From Saccoglossus kowalevskii (lineage: Eukaryota > Hemichordata > Enteropneusta > Harrimaniidae), in NCBI RefSeq assembly GCF_000003605.2, contig NW_003139324.1, positions 60,803 through 90,378 of the forward strand: a DNA stretch of 29,576 nucleotides, in the 5' to 3' direction. The notes beneath the pieces are model-generated. The model was not told where the DNA came from, made no database searches, and saw only the letters and a program-made list of their open reading frames with translations. Numbering within the stretch: the first letter of the stretch is position 1; each line of letters starts with the position of its first letter. Of this stretch, positions 10,144 to 23,800 are shown one piece after another. A program made the translations under genes and the position numbers.

Positions 10144-10863
10144 GTACTTCTGAGAAATGAAAAATTAGGCTCGTTTTGTGAAATTAACAAAGAAATTACT
10201 TCAACTATTTGGCAGGAAATATGATGCTGTTCAAATAGGGTAATAGGAAGTGTTTGAACAACTGTGTTATAATAATGTTTATTGACTTTAAACAAACCAA
10301 GAAATACTTTGAGATATTTAAGAGGATACTGCAAAGTATGCACGAAGGCAGTACTGTGATTGTATTAGCTGATGCATAAAAAAGGTCAATTCCACCTTGT
10401 ACTGCCCTGAGTGCGGTATAACCTTATTATTATACATCTTTCTCATGCTTCACCACCATTTTTAAGCCCCTTTTATGCTGTTGTAGTATGTTCAGCTGTT
10501 CACAAATTCCCAAACTGTTTTTGTCTTAATCTGACAACAGGCAAAAAAACAGATTAAATTGGATTGTGAGTGCACCCAACTTGACCCAAGGTATAGAATT
10601 CAACACTGCAATGGTGGAATTGTAGAATATCCAGCTAAAAATAATTAATCGCTTCATTAGATATTTGTATGGGATATGGGCTAAAATAAAAACATTTGTT
10701 AACAGAAATAAGATTGTGCACTGGGAATGAAGACATTTACACTGCTGATCATAAGAACCAGATACTAGTATTGTAAAATTTACTCACCAAGATCTATTAT
10801 TAGAAAGTGCAGTAACCCAATATGTTTCAAATTTTTCCTCCAAATTTAGCTCAGATCAATCAC
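10144..10863. other. Non-coding interval
   Basis: No gene, repeat or regulatory element is recognised here. Confidence 0.4.
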
Positions 10864-11061
10864 TACTGTGAAACCATTTATTTTCACTGACATTTAATTT
10901 CACTATTATGATGTTTTGAGCATAATAACTGTCTTTCATGAATTTGTCACAGAAACAATGAGTTTATTATTAATTTACATGTTCACGTAGATTTAATTTA
11001 GTGGATTTTAATTATCAGAGAAAATAGCGAAACCCAATGAATAATTAATGAATTTACAGTA
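10864..11061 (+). mobile_element. TACTGTAAA-type MITE, subfamily 1, copy b (198 bp)
   Basis: The left end is TACTGTGAAACCATTTATTT and the right end is GAATTTACAGTA, bounded by TA. Its whole length aligns with the reverse complement of 2993-3189 (197 bp), including ACAATGAGTTT and GAATAATTAATG. Confidence 0.78.
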
Positions 11062-11733
11062 TTTGGCAACTTTATGCAATTCATATTATAATATTCTATA
11101 AGGAATTCTGAGATTATTACAGGATATGTAGTATTTATTGAGAAATATTAAAATGACCTTTATATTGTTCTTATTTTTTTGCACCAAATTTGTATTAAAT
11201 ATTTATATCTAAACGCATAGAACCAGGAACAGCCACTGGTGGCACTGTATAAAATCAAAACCTATTAAGGCTTGCCAATGCTAACCCTGACAAACATTGT
11301 AGAGAGTGCAGACCAGTTTAGTATGATAGAAAGGCTGTACATTTTTCAAATAACCACAATAGAGAGAGTAAAGACCAAATATATATGATTCTGGCATTTC
11401 ATAATAAATGCTTTCTATTAATAATTGCACTATAAAATAATATTCATGAGATATGTCTACGTCAGAACCTCTGTAAAGTTATTGAATTTGTTTTATGCAA
11501 CGTAACGTAAACCTCATTGATGGTGCTGAATGTTGTGTTTGTATTCGAAGCCCACACGTAAGCGACACTACCAGATATATACATCAACTACATCAAGCCA
11601 CACCAACCCAGCGATTGCAAAAGATTTGTACACACTCCCACCGTGTCATACGCTGTAACAAATCTGGTTTCTCCATAACACTGGATTCTCAATGGGCAAG
11701 GTTGTAATAGTTATGCTATGTTTATTTTTGCAG
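11062..11733 (+). other. Upstream flank of the MATE gene; promoter not resolved
   Basis: A TATAAAA sequence at 11248-11254 and the acceptor-like CAG ending at 11733 suggest a leader exon and intron here, but no first exon can be fixed by eye. A 70-codon frame at 11495-11707 has no recognisable content. No other gene is visible. Confidence 0.35.
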
Positions 11734-11887
11734 TTGCGCATTTGAAAGCAAGACAATGAATGGTGTAAACACATCTGAGCAGAGTGAAGTACATCAAGGT
11801 GGTAACCATGGTAACTGCTGTAGCCATGGTAATTATCACTCCTGGAAAACTGAAATTATCCAATTATTTAAGCTAGGCTGGCCTACA
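11734..11887 (+). CDS. SLC47A: MATE gene exon 1 (5' UTR end plus codons 1-44)
   Basis: A pyrimidine-rich acceptor ending in CAG at 11731-11733 suggests that an upstream non-coding exon (or a trans-spliced leader) is joined at 11734. The ATG is at 11756, with A at -3. The start is chosen because it leaves about 40 hydrophilic residues before the conserved GWP at the first membrane span, as in vertebrate MATE1. There is no in-frame stop between 11734 and the ATG, so a further-upstream coding start is not formally excluded. The N-terminus holds a small Asn/His/Gly/Cys-rich stretch (residues 15-29) made from a repeated CCATGGTAA DNA motif. Donor GTAAGT at 11888. Confidence 0.85.
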
Positions 11888-14800
11888 GTAAGTATAGCTG
11901 TAATGTTCTTAAAGAATAATTATGAGACAGTTTATCTGAGGGAAAGGACTGGTTTGTTTATTTAACCAACTGATGACTGAACCCTGGTTTCTAGGTGCTA
12001 CTGAGCATGCCCACATAATTATTCACAAGACAAGACTAGGTCTAAGGTCACAATAATACAAAGTAATACAAAGTAAAATAATACAAAGTAAAATACTACA
12101 ATAGCTATATTTTTTGGACAATTCAGAATTATTTGCATTTATTCATCCTTTTTTGTTTTTTTTTACTATCAGTGATAACAATGATGACAACTTGCTATTT
12201 CTTTCAGGTTCTATTTACACTTGCCACTGGCGCTCTGGCCACGATTAACCTGATGTTTTGTGGTCGAGTGGATAAAGAAACTCTGGCTGGTGCTGCATTA
12301 GGTTTATCAGTGAGTTTTGTGTAGTATTAATTGTTGGCTATGAATGCTTTGAATGAATTATGCTGAATTATGCTTTCAATAATTATACAGCATGGTTATA
12401 TGTCTTATACGTCATTTATATTTTCTATAACTTTTAATCATTATACCATTTTGTTCTGTTAGTTGTACATGTACTGTAGACTACTTTATTTTAGCTGAAA
12501 AGATTTTTTGAGTGTTTTTTATGGAATTTATTTTTGCTGATTTTTGACAAGTTGAATGTAAAAAAAGGGGACAAATGCATATTCACTGGATTTTATTTTT
12601 ACTGAATCATTCCTTCAGCGAAAATTAATTCATTTTACAGTACTTAAGTAATATCTCTGCTGGTTATTGCGATCATGTTCTTTTGAATGTTTCTTAAAAA
12701 AAAACACTGCATGCATTTTTAAAACCACTGTGGTTTTTTAAAATCACAGCAAAACATTCTTTAGGCTATATGAAATTAGTGTTTTGGAATTATCGGTACT
12801 CAAATTGTGTGCCATACATCAGGGGATGTAACTTTCAAATTTCACCAGCATTACCAGAAAGTTACCAACACTGCATTATAGCACAGTGGTTGTCGCGCAG
12901 CGCGTGTTCGAATTTCATGTAAATAAACAATGTATTTTACATGTGTTGTATACGTTGCTATGAGTCCCATATCGAACAGGATACGGCGTGACGACTGTCG
13001 CCCTTTAAAGTTTATTTTCACATAATTCCACCAAAGTTAGCAAACAGTCGCTTTATTTAGCACTAGACAGTGACAATAATTTAGTCAGTGTTTCTTTGGT
13101 TATAATTTTCATCAAGAGTTGTGTAGTCAGATTTATATCAGAATGGGAATCTAAAAAAAATTGCATTATAATAATTTTAATTGAAGCAGACTGTGAAAGT
13201 ATTTTTACCAGACCTCTGGGTATTTAATTTTTACCAGCTCGACTTGAAAGTTATCCATCTTGGGCAGTAAATTTAATCATTGATATAATGCAGATCTATT
13301 GTAGATGTGATTCAAATTCAGTAAATACACTCTGCAATATATCAGGAAATCTATAATCTGGCATCATCACACACATATATTCGTTTGAGTTTAAAGCGAG
13401 GTGAGGGGGGTGTCACCTGCGAATGTGTCAGATGGCCATAGCGTGTCATTGTTTACAAACAAGCATCTACCAATGAGCCTTTGTGTTTTTAGCGTGTGTT
13501 GTTATCGTCGCTTGGGATTCAATCCCCACGTGTGCGCGCAGGTGACAACCCTCCTGCTTTAATATCACTTGGAATGTCTGGGCATTATATGATAATTAGT
13601 GAATGTAGTTTTGATACTTGCATTTCAGTTCAGTAATGTTACTGGGGTTTGTGTTGCACATGGTTTTGGATCAGCTTGCGATACTCTGTTTTCTCAGGTA
13701 AGTTGTAATTATTAACTGAATGATCTTCACACTATTAACTCGAATGGTATGTGTGTGATATAATTATATATAATCTCCCAGTGTTTCTAATGAGTGTGAT
13801 GTCATCACAGACTACTGGCTCCCCGTATAGTGTCTATATGAGGAGTTGCGAGTCCAAGATGACATCACAAGAGTGAGGATTCCCGAGAGGATTATTTTAA
13901 TTATTATATACATACGTCCTGCTCATCTGAATTTACGTTCGAGTGCATTGTAGAGCAAAGGTATTGTCTGAGACGTGAAGTGTCAAGGACAATACTGTAG
14001 GGTACACTGAACTAGAACGTAAATTCTAGTATTTTGTGTGTTACCTTATTCTTATATGCCTTTTCTGGACTAAAACGATAAAAAAACAGAACATTCTAAA
14101 TTTGCATTTGTACAGTGTTGGGTTTGCGCCTGACTACCACTGGAGCAAGGCTTAATTAGGCTTCACCATCCTGCACACTGCTTGTAGTCAGCTGTTTCAG
14201 TCTCACTCAGAGTTTCTACATTGTATGTATTCGGACATGATGGTCAGGATAACTGTCACTTAGAACTTTATTGTTCTATTGTAGAACTTTTGAAGATTTT
14301 CATTTATATAAAAGGACAAGTGGTTATATGTCCACAAATTCTGTCAAGGCGGCAGTATAATCCCGGCTGCTAATCTGTAACGTTGATTGCATCTTTTGGT
14401 CGTTACTACATGTTGTAATACTTTCTGAAGATATTCGTAACGTGACTTCACGAATACATTTGCTAGACAGTTTTTATAGTTGTTATGAAGACATAATAGA
14501 GTGGTTATGACCTATCTCATGGTTCGATCACGTAAGAAACGAGTGCTCAAAATTAACATCAGTGAAGTACGCATATATTATGCAAATTTTTATCTCACTG
14601 ACAGCACCTAATGGCAAACTATTTCTGAATGCAAAAACTTTATTTTAGCTGACTTCTTTCCATCGTCTTAAAAAAATAATGTACACTAATTAGGTTATTA
14701 ACAAAATACTGGAATTTAGGTTCTCGTTCATTGTATGCTTTGGCACTACAATTATTTGCTTTGTGTTTTCATTGATCAGATGGAGTGGTCACGGTTTAAA

Positions 14801-17800
14801 CAGAGTACAATAACAAACATTTTTGTAGTGCTCAGCACTGTAGGTAGACTGGCACAGTCTGGGCGATTTATTTCTTTTTAAATTAAATAAAAAATTAACG
14901 AAATGGAGGTGTTAACGCAAAATCCCCTGTAACGCGAAATCATGTGGTGGTTTCGCTTTCACTCCACCTTTCGCAAAACTATTTTTTCCATTTTTTTTTT
15001 AAAAATCACCACAGCTGGGCCAGTCTACACCCTAGGTGTATAATATAAATATTCTGAAGTGTTTGCAAGTGAAATATGTGACGTGGACCTTTTTTGGCAT
15101 GTGTGATTTTCTTCCAGGATTTAGCATGTACAAACTGCCAATGTCTGATTGTGAATAAGGGAAACCTGCTTATAGACATCTAATATGTATTGTTATTGAT
15201 AACTGTTTATTTCAGCTTTAACACATCACCTTTTGTGGAGAACTTCAGCAGGACATGTGTTAGTATAATACATTTGTCTTTGTCTTTGTAGACCTTTGGC
15301 AGTGAAAATAAGAAGTATGTTGGAGTTGTACTGCAAAGAAGTTTACTTATTATGGGTATTGGATGTATATTAATCTGGGTGCTTTATGTTAATGTGGAAT
15401 ATATATTGATTGGTTTTCAAATTGATAGGGAAGTAGCCAGGTTAGTATGTTGGTAGTGTACTCCGAAGAATTTTACTTATTGTTGGTGTTCCTTGTTAAT
15501 TATTACCGTAGTTGTCCAAGTATAAACCCCTCCGGGAAACTGGCAATTTGGGTGGAAAATGGGGGGGGGGGGGGCTTATAAACAAATAAAAGTTAAAACT
15601 TCTCCCAAGCAGGGGGTTATAATCGGATAACTGACTTGTAAATTTATGTGGGGGGGGGGAGTATACTCGAGCAGGGGTTTATACTCGAACAACTACGGTA
15701 TTAGTCGCTGTTTGGACGAATTTCGAAAATGGAAACCTATAAAGATTTACACACATATGTGCACAACCTCATTCAAGATGTCTAAATGGCAGCTATTTTA
15801 AGTTAAAAATGCATTAAAACAAAACATTTCTGGCATTCTGGAACCAGATCTCATCCTGCATGGACAGATTTCATACATAAATATGAAATGGCTGACTGAT
15901 GACTAGTTTGCTTAAAAAATGCTGTTTTGGAACCATATTTTTGACATGCCTATTTGAAATCATACTTTACACATGCAAGTACATCTTGTTACCCACATTG
16001 ATGTATGCATAAATTTCAAGTTGTCTGATTCTTTTCAGTCAGGGACTGTGACTTGATAATCAAGTGTCTTTTTGTCAATGTGGAATATTGATGTTGTTTT
16101 CAAATTGACAGAAAAATAGTTAAAATAGTTAAAGCGCAGTGATCGTCTCGCAGTGTGTGTTCGAATTTCATGTAAATAAACAATGTATTTTACATGCGTT
16201 GTATACGACACTATGAGTCCCATATCGAACAGGACGCGGCGCGACGACTACTGCCCTTTAACTGGTACAATCAAATATTGATAGCAATGAAAGCAATCAA
16301 AAAAACAAAATGATATAACATACAATCATACATCTAAATTTAAAAATCCATTGATATTCAGAAAAATTCATTTATTATTTGTATGGTTTGATAATATCAG
16401 TTTAATTTTAAAGTGTGTTTTTGATCTTTCTCTTGCAGAGGTGCTACAACTTATGTTCATGTATTTATGACTGGAGTTCCTGTAAGTATGTTTGTATTTT
16501 TCACATAATGGAACTTCAAATCCATATAAGTTACTTAATATTAGATTACTATGAGCACATCATTTTATTTGTGCATATTCATTCTGTAATAATCTCATTG
16601 ATACTTGACTTGTCTGTTGTTGACTCGTCTGACTTTGTTTCGTAGAGGGACTGTGTTTTGTAGAAACTTACAGGTTTCGTTTGTCATTGGAACGCTCTTT
16701 TTCCGATTTTTTTTCCATGCCATTTTTTAAAATAAACTTGGTCAATACAAAATAAATGAACAGTAATATATAGTAGAGAAAAGCGATGCGATGAACTATC
16801 AGTAACTAGTGAGTGCATCCGGTCATTTGACCGGACGTGTACATGCGATGTTTCTTTGCGGGATTATGCTAATTACAAATGTTATTGTTTTGGCTCAGAG
16901 GGGCTTAGCTGAAGTGTACATTCTCAGGATTTCCGTTACTTGTAAAAAAATTTTATTTTTTAAAAAGTCGTTTTTTCTTGAAATAAAAACATAATTTAAG
17001 AAAAAAACAAGGTCCTATGGCTGCCTATAGGTATAAGTCATCGTTTAATAAAAGAAAAATCACCACGAATGTCTACTACATCCTTAAACACCAGCAATTA
17101 TAAATTGCTATGAATATTGATAAAATAGTATGTGTTTCCATTTTCCTTTTCTGAATTGTTTGATCATTTTTGCCTTGTTTCTATCTTTGTACATAGAATA
17201 TATGACCATTGCATCATGTTTTACATATTATTGCCGTAGGATAATTAATATATGGCTTATAATGGACACCAATATGGCTGTCTGACTGATTACTTTCATT
17301 TTAGGGATTACTTCTTTTCCTGCTGTTATCCAAGTACCTATTAACTCAGAGCATTGTAATATCAGTTATGCTAATTACCATTGTATGTGTAATACTGGGC
17401 ATTCCTATTCACTATGTATTGATATTAGTGCTTGATTTGGGCATTAGGTATGTATACTGAAAATATGTGTGTGCAGGAATGAAATGTTTAATAAAATCTG
17501 TGAGATTTAATGATGTATATTGGTATCTGCAGTTAAACCTATGTATACTTGATCTTGCATCATAGTAAATCAATAAACATAATTCGCCCAGTACCCATGC
17601 AGGTCAATTAAAAGATCGGGAGCAAACATAACATATACTTCAATATAGTTTTGATGTTAAACTTTCCATTTTGAACCCGATTAATAGCCATCTGAGGTGA
17701 TGTTTCATTATACTATGGGTATAACCAAATAGGTAGCTATAGATGTAGCTGTTGTACAAATCAGATTCACAATTAATGACTGACTGGTGGCCATATTGCT

Positions 17801-20800
17801 TCAATGAATGCTCTTTCAGAGACATGGCTTTATCAATCATATTCAAACTTCACAAATACATCATGTACATGATGTGATTCATTTGTTTTGTGATAAGTTA
17901 TTCGCGAGGGCTGAATGAAAACCATTTTCAAAGTCAAAATACATCAAAATCACACACAGCTTTTCACACAGTCTGGAACCAGTTTAAATCAAACTTCACA
18001 TGTATACAAGACATCATGTCAAGTTCTGATACATAATGGCTGCATGGCTAGTTTCAGTTTTGTTTATATTTTTACATGACGGCTATGCCATACGTTATAC
18101 ATCTAAAGCATATTCATCTAAAGCTCACAATGTTTCAACATATCTCATTTCAGTGGCGCTGCTTTGGCTCACTCATTGGTGTGGTGGCTCATTTCTATCA
18201 CATTATTTGTTTATATAAAAATCAGAAAATTACACAAATCAACATGGGCAGGTAAGGATATAATGTGTTTATTTAAATTTACGGATTTCTTGTACCTCAT
18301 GAAGTCAATCCATATTCCATTTCTTGGTCTGTCATTACTATTTCTATAGGTTGGTCTTACGAGTGTCTTAATGATTGGGATGTTTATGTGAAGATATCCT
18401 TAGCTGGAATTTTGATGATTGCATCTGAGTGGTGGGCCTTTGAAGTTGGTACTTTTCTAATGGGTAAGTCCTTCCTATTTCAGGACCTATATGTACAAGT
18501 CGGGACCTATATGTACATGTGATATGAAATACTTTACAGGTTATTCTGTGACTTATTATCATAATATTCTGATGTTAATTTTACTTATCATTATGATAAT
18601 AAATCCATTACATATTTTTGGGAGAGTTTGTGAAATGTTTTTTTTTCTCGTGTTGTTGCATGGGAAAGCGATCCCATATAAATTTATCACTTCACTTGCG
18701 TATCACTCAACACCAAAGCCTGTGTGTACATTTTCCACAATCAAACATTTCAATGGTTACAGAGAAGAGTTCATGGCATTTTATGATGCTGTGTTCGTCA
18801 AATTCAAATGATATAAATGTATATATTTTAATTAATTTGTCTAGTACAGTGCAATTAATGACACTAGTCTGAAATTGATAATTACTTGTAGTAATTAATG
18901 ATCATTTTAAATTTCATTGTGATAAGAAAATGTTGTTAAAATCAGTTAGATGATGACCACAAGAAACTCTTAAGGTTTGGTAAGCAATTTTAGTTCTATT
19001 GCCATAAATTTTCCCAATTTTTCACAACAGTGTCTGTGATGTCATAATTTATCCATTTTTGGAGAATCAAGATGTTGGATTACACACTGATGATCAAAGG
19101 AATGAAAAGTGATATAAAAAATGTGAATTGCATTCTCCTACATTTGTTCAACTTTTTAGTCTCCATTCGGACACAGTCCGAAAACGGGGACTTATGGATT
19201 GGCCTCTGTGCGTTAGTGTGTCCGTGCTTGGACCTATATATTTAACATGCCTGGACTGATTACATTCAAACATACATACATCGTACATAATATTATACAT
19301 AGACACATCAATTTGTTCCATGAGTTGACTCAAGTAGGCCGAATGGCGGCCATTTTTATGACATTATGGTATGGGACCTTGATGCACGTCATTTTGTATT
19401 TCACGTTGGATTCAAAACGGATTCAAGACTGGCAGCCATTTTGTTTTAATGATTGCAGTTTTAGTGCCATATTTCTGCCATGCTTTGACTGATTTTGTTC
19501 AAATTTTATATATTCATTATAGATCATGTCATAGATATATATACAGATATATTGGTTTGACTATCTGATTCAAAATGACTAAATGGCGGTTATTTTTGTG
19601 CTAACAACCAAGTATTTCTGGCATTCCGGAACATATTATTTTTCAAATCGGATTCAAAATGACAGACTGGTGGCCATTTTGTTTTAATGAATGCAGTTCT
19701 AGAGCTGTATCTCTAACATGATTTGACGGTTATGTTCAAATTTTATATATTCATTATACATCTCCCAATACAGACAAGTACTCATTTGATGGTCTGATAC
19801 AAGATGACAGAATGTCAATCATTTCAATGTTAGAAAAAATCATCATAATAAAACATCTGTTTCAGCTTCTGGATCTATATCTCAGCCATGTTCATGTTCC
19901 AACTATATTACTATAAACAAAACTATATATCTTAAGTTTGATAACTAACCGGGACTGTGCCATGCATGGCTTGTTAGTCCCCGTTCAGACGCAGTCCGAA
20001 AACGGGGACTTATGTTTTGACCTCCGTGTGTCCGTGCGTGCGTGCGTGCATCCGGACCTGTATCTTAGAAATGCCTGGACCAATCACAATCAAACCTCAC
20101 ACATACATCATACATGATAGTATACATATGCACGTCAATTTGTTTCACGATCTGATTGAAGATGGCTGAATGGCGGCCATTTTTGTGCTAAAAATCATCA
20201 AAACAAGCATTTCTCAGCTGTTAACAGATGGATTTTGTTCAAAGTTGGTATATACATTAGACATTATAGGACCTTGATGCACATCATTTTGTTTTACGAT
20301 CTGATTCAAGATGGCCGAATGGCGGCCATTTTTGTTCTAAAAAATCATCAAAATCAAGCATTTCTCGGCTGTTTACAGATGGATTTTCTTCAAACTTGGT
20401 ATATACATTAGACATTATGGTACCTTGATGCAAATAATTTTGTTTTTCAGATAAGATTAAAAACGGCCGACTGGCGGCCATTTTGTTTTAATGAATGTGG
20501 TTCTTGTGCCATATCTCTGACTTGCTTTCACTGATTATGTTCAAATTTTAAATATTCATTATACATCATGTCATAGATAGACAGATATATTGGTTTGACG
20601 ATCCTATTCAAAATGGCCAAATGGTGGCCATTTTTGTGCTAAAAAATCATCTATTATCAAGCATTTATGGATGAATTCCGTTCAAACTTGGTACATATGT
20701 TAGACATTACAGGTTCCTGATGCACATCATTTATTTTTCAGATCGGATTCAAAATGGCTGTCTGGCGGCCATTTTGTTTTAATGATTGGGCTTCTTGAGC

Positions 20801-23800
20801 CATATCTCTTAAATGCTTTGACAGATTATATTCAAATTTTATATATTCGTTATACATCATGTTATATATATACATGTATTCAAAATGGCTGATTTTGAAT
20901 GCTGTTCCAGAGCAATATCTCTCAATAAGTACTTTTTTGACGATCAGATACAAATGTCAATCATTTTAATGTTAAAAAATCATATTCCTGACATGGTTAT
21001 ATTCCAGCTATATTACTATATAAACAAAACTATATATCTTAAATTTGATAACTAACGAGGACTGTGCCATGCATGGCTTGTTTATCTAGGATCATTATGT
21101 TGTTAGCCCAGACTTCCCTTTTAACTAATTGTTTCATTTTAATACAGGCACAGTAGGTGACACTGAACTAGCAGCACAGGGAGCGGTATTTGGTCTGGCA
21201 TATTTCTTTTATACTGTAAGTTTATGACATATCACATGACCATGGTGCTTATCATTCACAGTTTGACATTTAGTGTGAAATATTGTTGCTGATAGGGTAC
21301 TGTTAACATTCTAGTTAGAGTAAACATCATAATTTTGTGTGTTCAAACACAATACATCATTACAAATCATGTTGTGGTACTATTATGATTATAGTAATAC
21401 AAGAAAACAGACTAAATAAAAATTATACATGGTGCCCCTGTCACCCAGGGTCCAGATAGGTGGTCGAATTTCTAGAGTAGACACAATTTAAGATTTGGTA
21501 TTCCACATACTTCATGAGTTTTACATAATTTAATCAGCCAGTGTGTAGCTTTTCTGAAAATGTCACTATACTATACATACATATTATTAATTATATCAAC
21601 TTATTTTTGTGAATTAAATTGCTTTCACATTGTATGTCTTTGCATAACAAGCAAAATATGTTTGTACTGCAAATGTCAATGTATTAATTGTAATTTTAGA
21701 TACCATTAGGATACAGTGAAGCAATCTCCATAAGGGTTGGAAATACTCTTGGTGCTAATGAACCACACAAAGCTAGAAGGGTTGCAATAGTTGGTGTTAT
21801 ATCCATGAGTAAGTTTGCGATACTATAGTCTGTCGTAATTTAACATGGGACATTGTTCTCATGTAAGATAATAAAAATACTGCGAATTATGTACAATAAC
21901 TTAGTACAATGATTGTATATGGACTGACACAATAATTTAATGAGTGATAAAAGCTTTCGTTCAGTGATGACACTATCTATTTCCATCATATGCTTTTGGA
22001 CTTCTGTCTCCCATTTAAACTAAGTGTTTGAATGTGATGTTGATTGCTTGAAATATTTACAACGTAGATAAAACGTTTTACAGAACAGTCAATTCTATTT
22101 GGTGCCAAATGTATAATAATATATTATAAATATCATAAAAGTTTTTTTTTTAAATTATGTCATTTGATTTTGATCTTGTCATGAAACTTCCTCCATGTAC
22201 AACCATATTTGTTGAGACAACCAAAGCTAGGGTACTGGTTAATCACGTCTACATGTTCTCATCTAATAGTGGATGAGATGGTACATGATATAGTAATAAT
22301 AATTTGTCATTAATCTTTAGTCATCAGCTCAGTATTATTTGCCATTATTATCATTGCAAGCAGGGATGTCATTGGTCTTTTATACACAAGTGAAAGGTGA
22401 GTTCATACTTTATACAATAGATGAGTTTTGAGTTGCCAGGTTGCTACATTAAATTATGAGTGATGGAAGATAGGATAGGGTGGAGCTTCAGTGGGAGTGG
22501 AGGTTCAGTAGTCAGTTGGTTTGTACCCAGACATTTGTGTTACCATTTTTTTCTTAGTTTGATTCCTTTGCTGTTGCTCCATAGAGATTTATCACAATGG
22601 ACAGACTAATACAAAGATACAATAATAGATAATACATGATAACATAACTAAATGTTTGTATGAACAAAAATATGTTTCTTATATTTTGTAAACATTCAAA
22701 GGCAATCTACATGCATCTAACATGTAATCATTACAAAATTGAAACTTTATTTTTTTAATATCTGCCTGAAACTAACTGCATATTACTGATGTTTATTAAT
22801 GCTGCTACCCATTTTCGAGATAGGCATTTAGCAACGATTAATGTTCGACTTAATATGGCTGAGAATAAAAACAAATCTATGTTCACAATACTGAATTTGT
22901 TCTATAAATTCTTTTGCATCTTTGCAGAGAGGTGGTTGTTATGATTGCTCAAGTAGCTCCATTGATGGCAGTCTACCAGATATTTGATGCTATAGGTGTA
23001 AGTATCACGTTAGTTTACAGTATTTAAATGTTCTAATCATGCGGGAAATCGTATCTTGCTTGAATTTTGTAATGTGTAACAAATGGTATGTTCATTCTTG
23101 GAATTGTATGCGGATCTGGCACATGCGCAGATATCATTGTCAACAGTTGTTTCTGTATTCTATGTCAGTTTATTTGTAGTTTTTATTTGTAGTAATTTTG
23201 ATCTTTCATATGGGTGATTGTCATCGCATCTGCGTCAACTTTTTACCTTTTCAACTTCTTGAAAACTACAAGCTTGATTGCTTTGATACTTGGCGTATGT
23301 TGGTGATGTACCTTGGGTAGATATCACTTAGCTTTGGTTATTTCGTGACAATATCGTTAATTATCTAATTTTTATGAATATTGTTTTGTATATTTTGGTA
23401 AAAAATTATATTTTTGACTTGTTAAAAACCGCAAATCTGATTGATTTGATATTATGCACATAGATACTACAGGTGAACCTTACTCAGATTTGTTCATTTT
23501 GTGATGATATATTCAATTCTTTGAAATCAATTTCAATTGAAATCTGCATTGCAGAGCTATCTCAGCCGAGTGGCTGTTTGTCAAACTTGGTTGAAAGTTC
23601 AGCATCAGTGAAGCAATTGTAATCATAGATATCTTTGTTCAATTTCAGGTATCCTAAACTGGTAAATATAGAATAATCTTTGGTACTCACAAATTATCTG
23701 ATCATAACACACATTTCAGAATTTTTTTTTGTAATGTAGATGGCATCATTGGGAGCTTTACAAGGATGTGGACTTCAGAAAGTTATTGCTATTGTTAATT

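Noticed and set aside
11495-11707. 70-codon + strand frame just upstream of the MATE gene
   Set aside because: No recognisable motif, no good splice link to exon 1 and no conservation evidence; treated as chance.
12717-12745. AAAACCACTGTGGTTTT palindrome as a terminator or element end
   Set aside because: A single short hairpin in an AT-rich intron with no repeat partner or target duplication.
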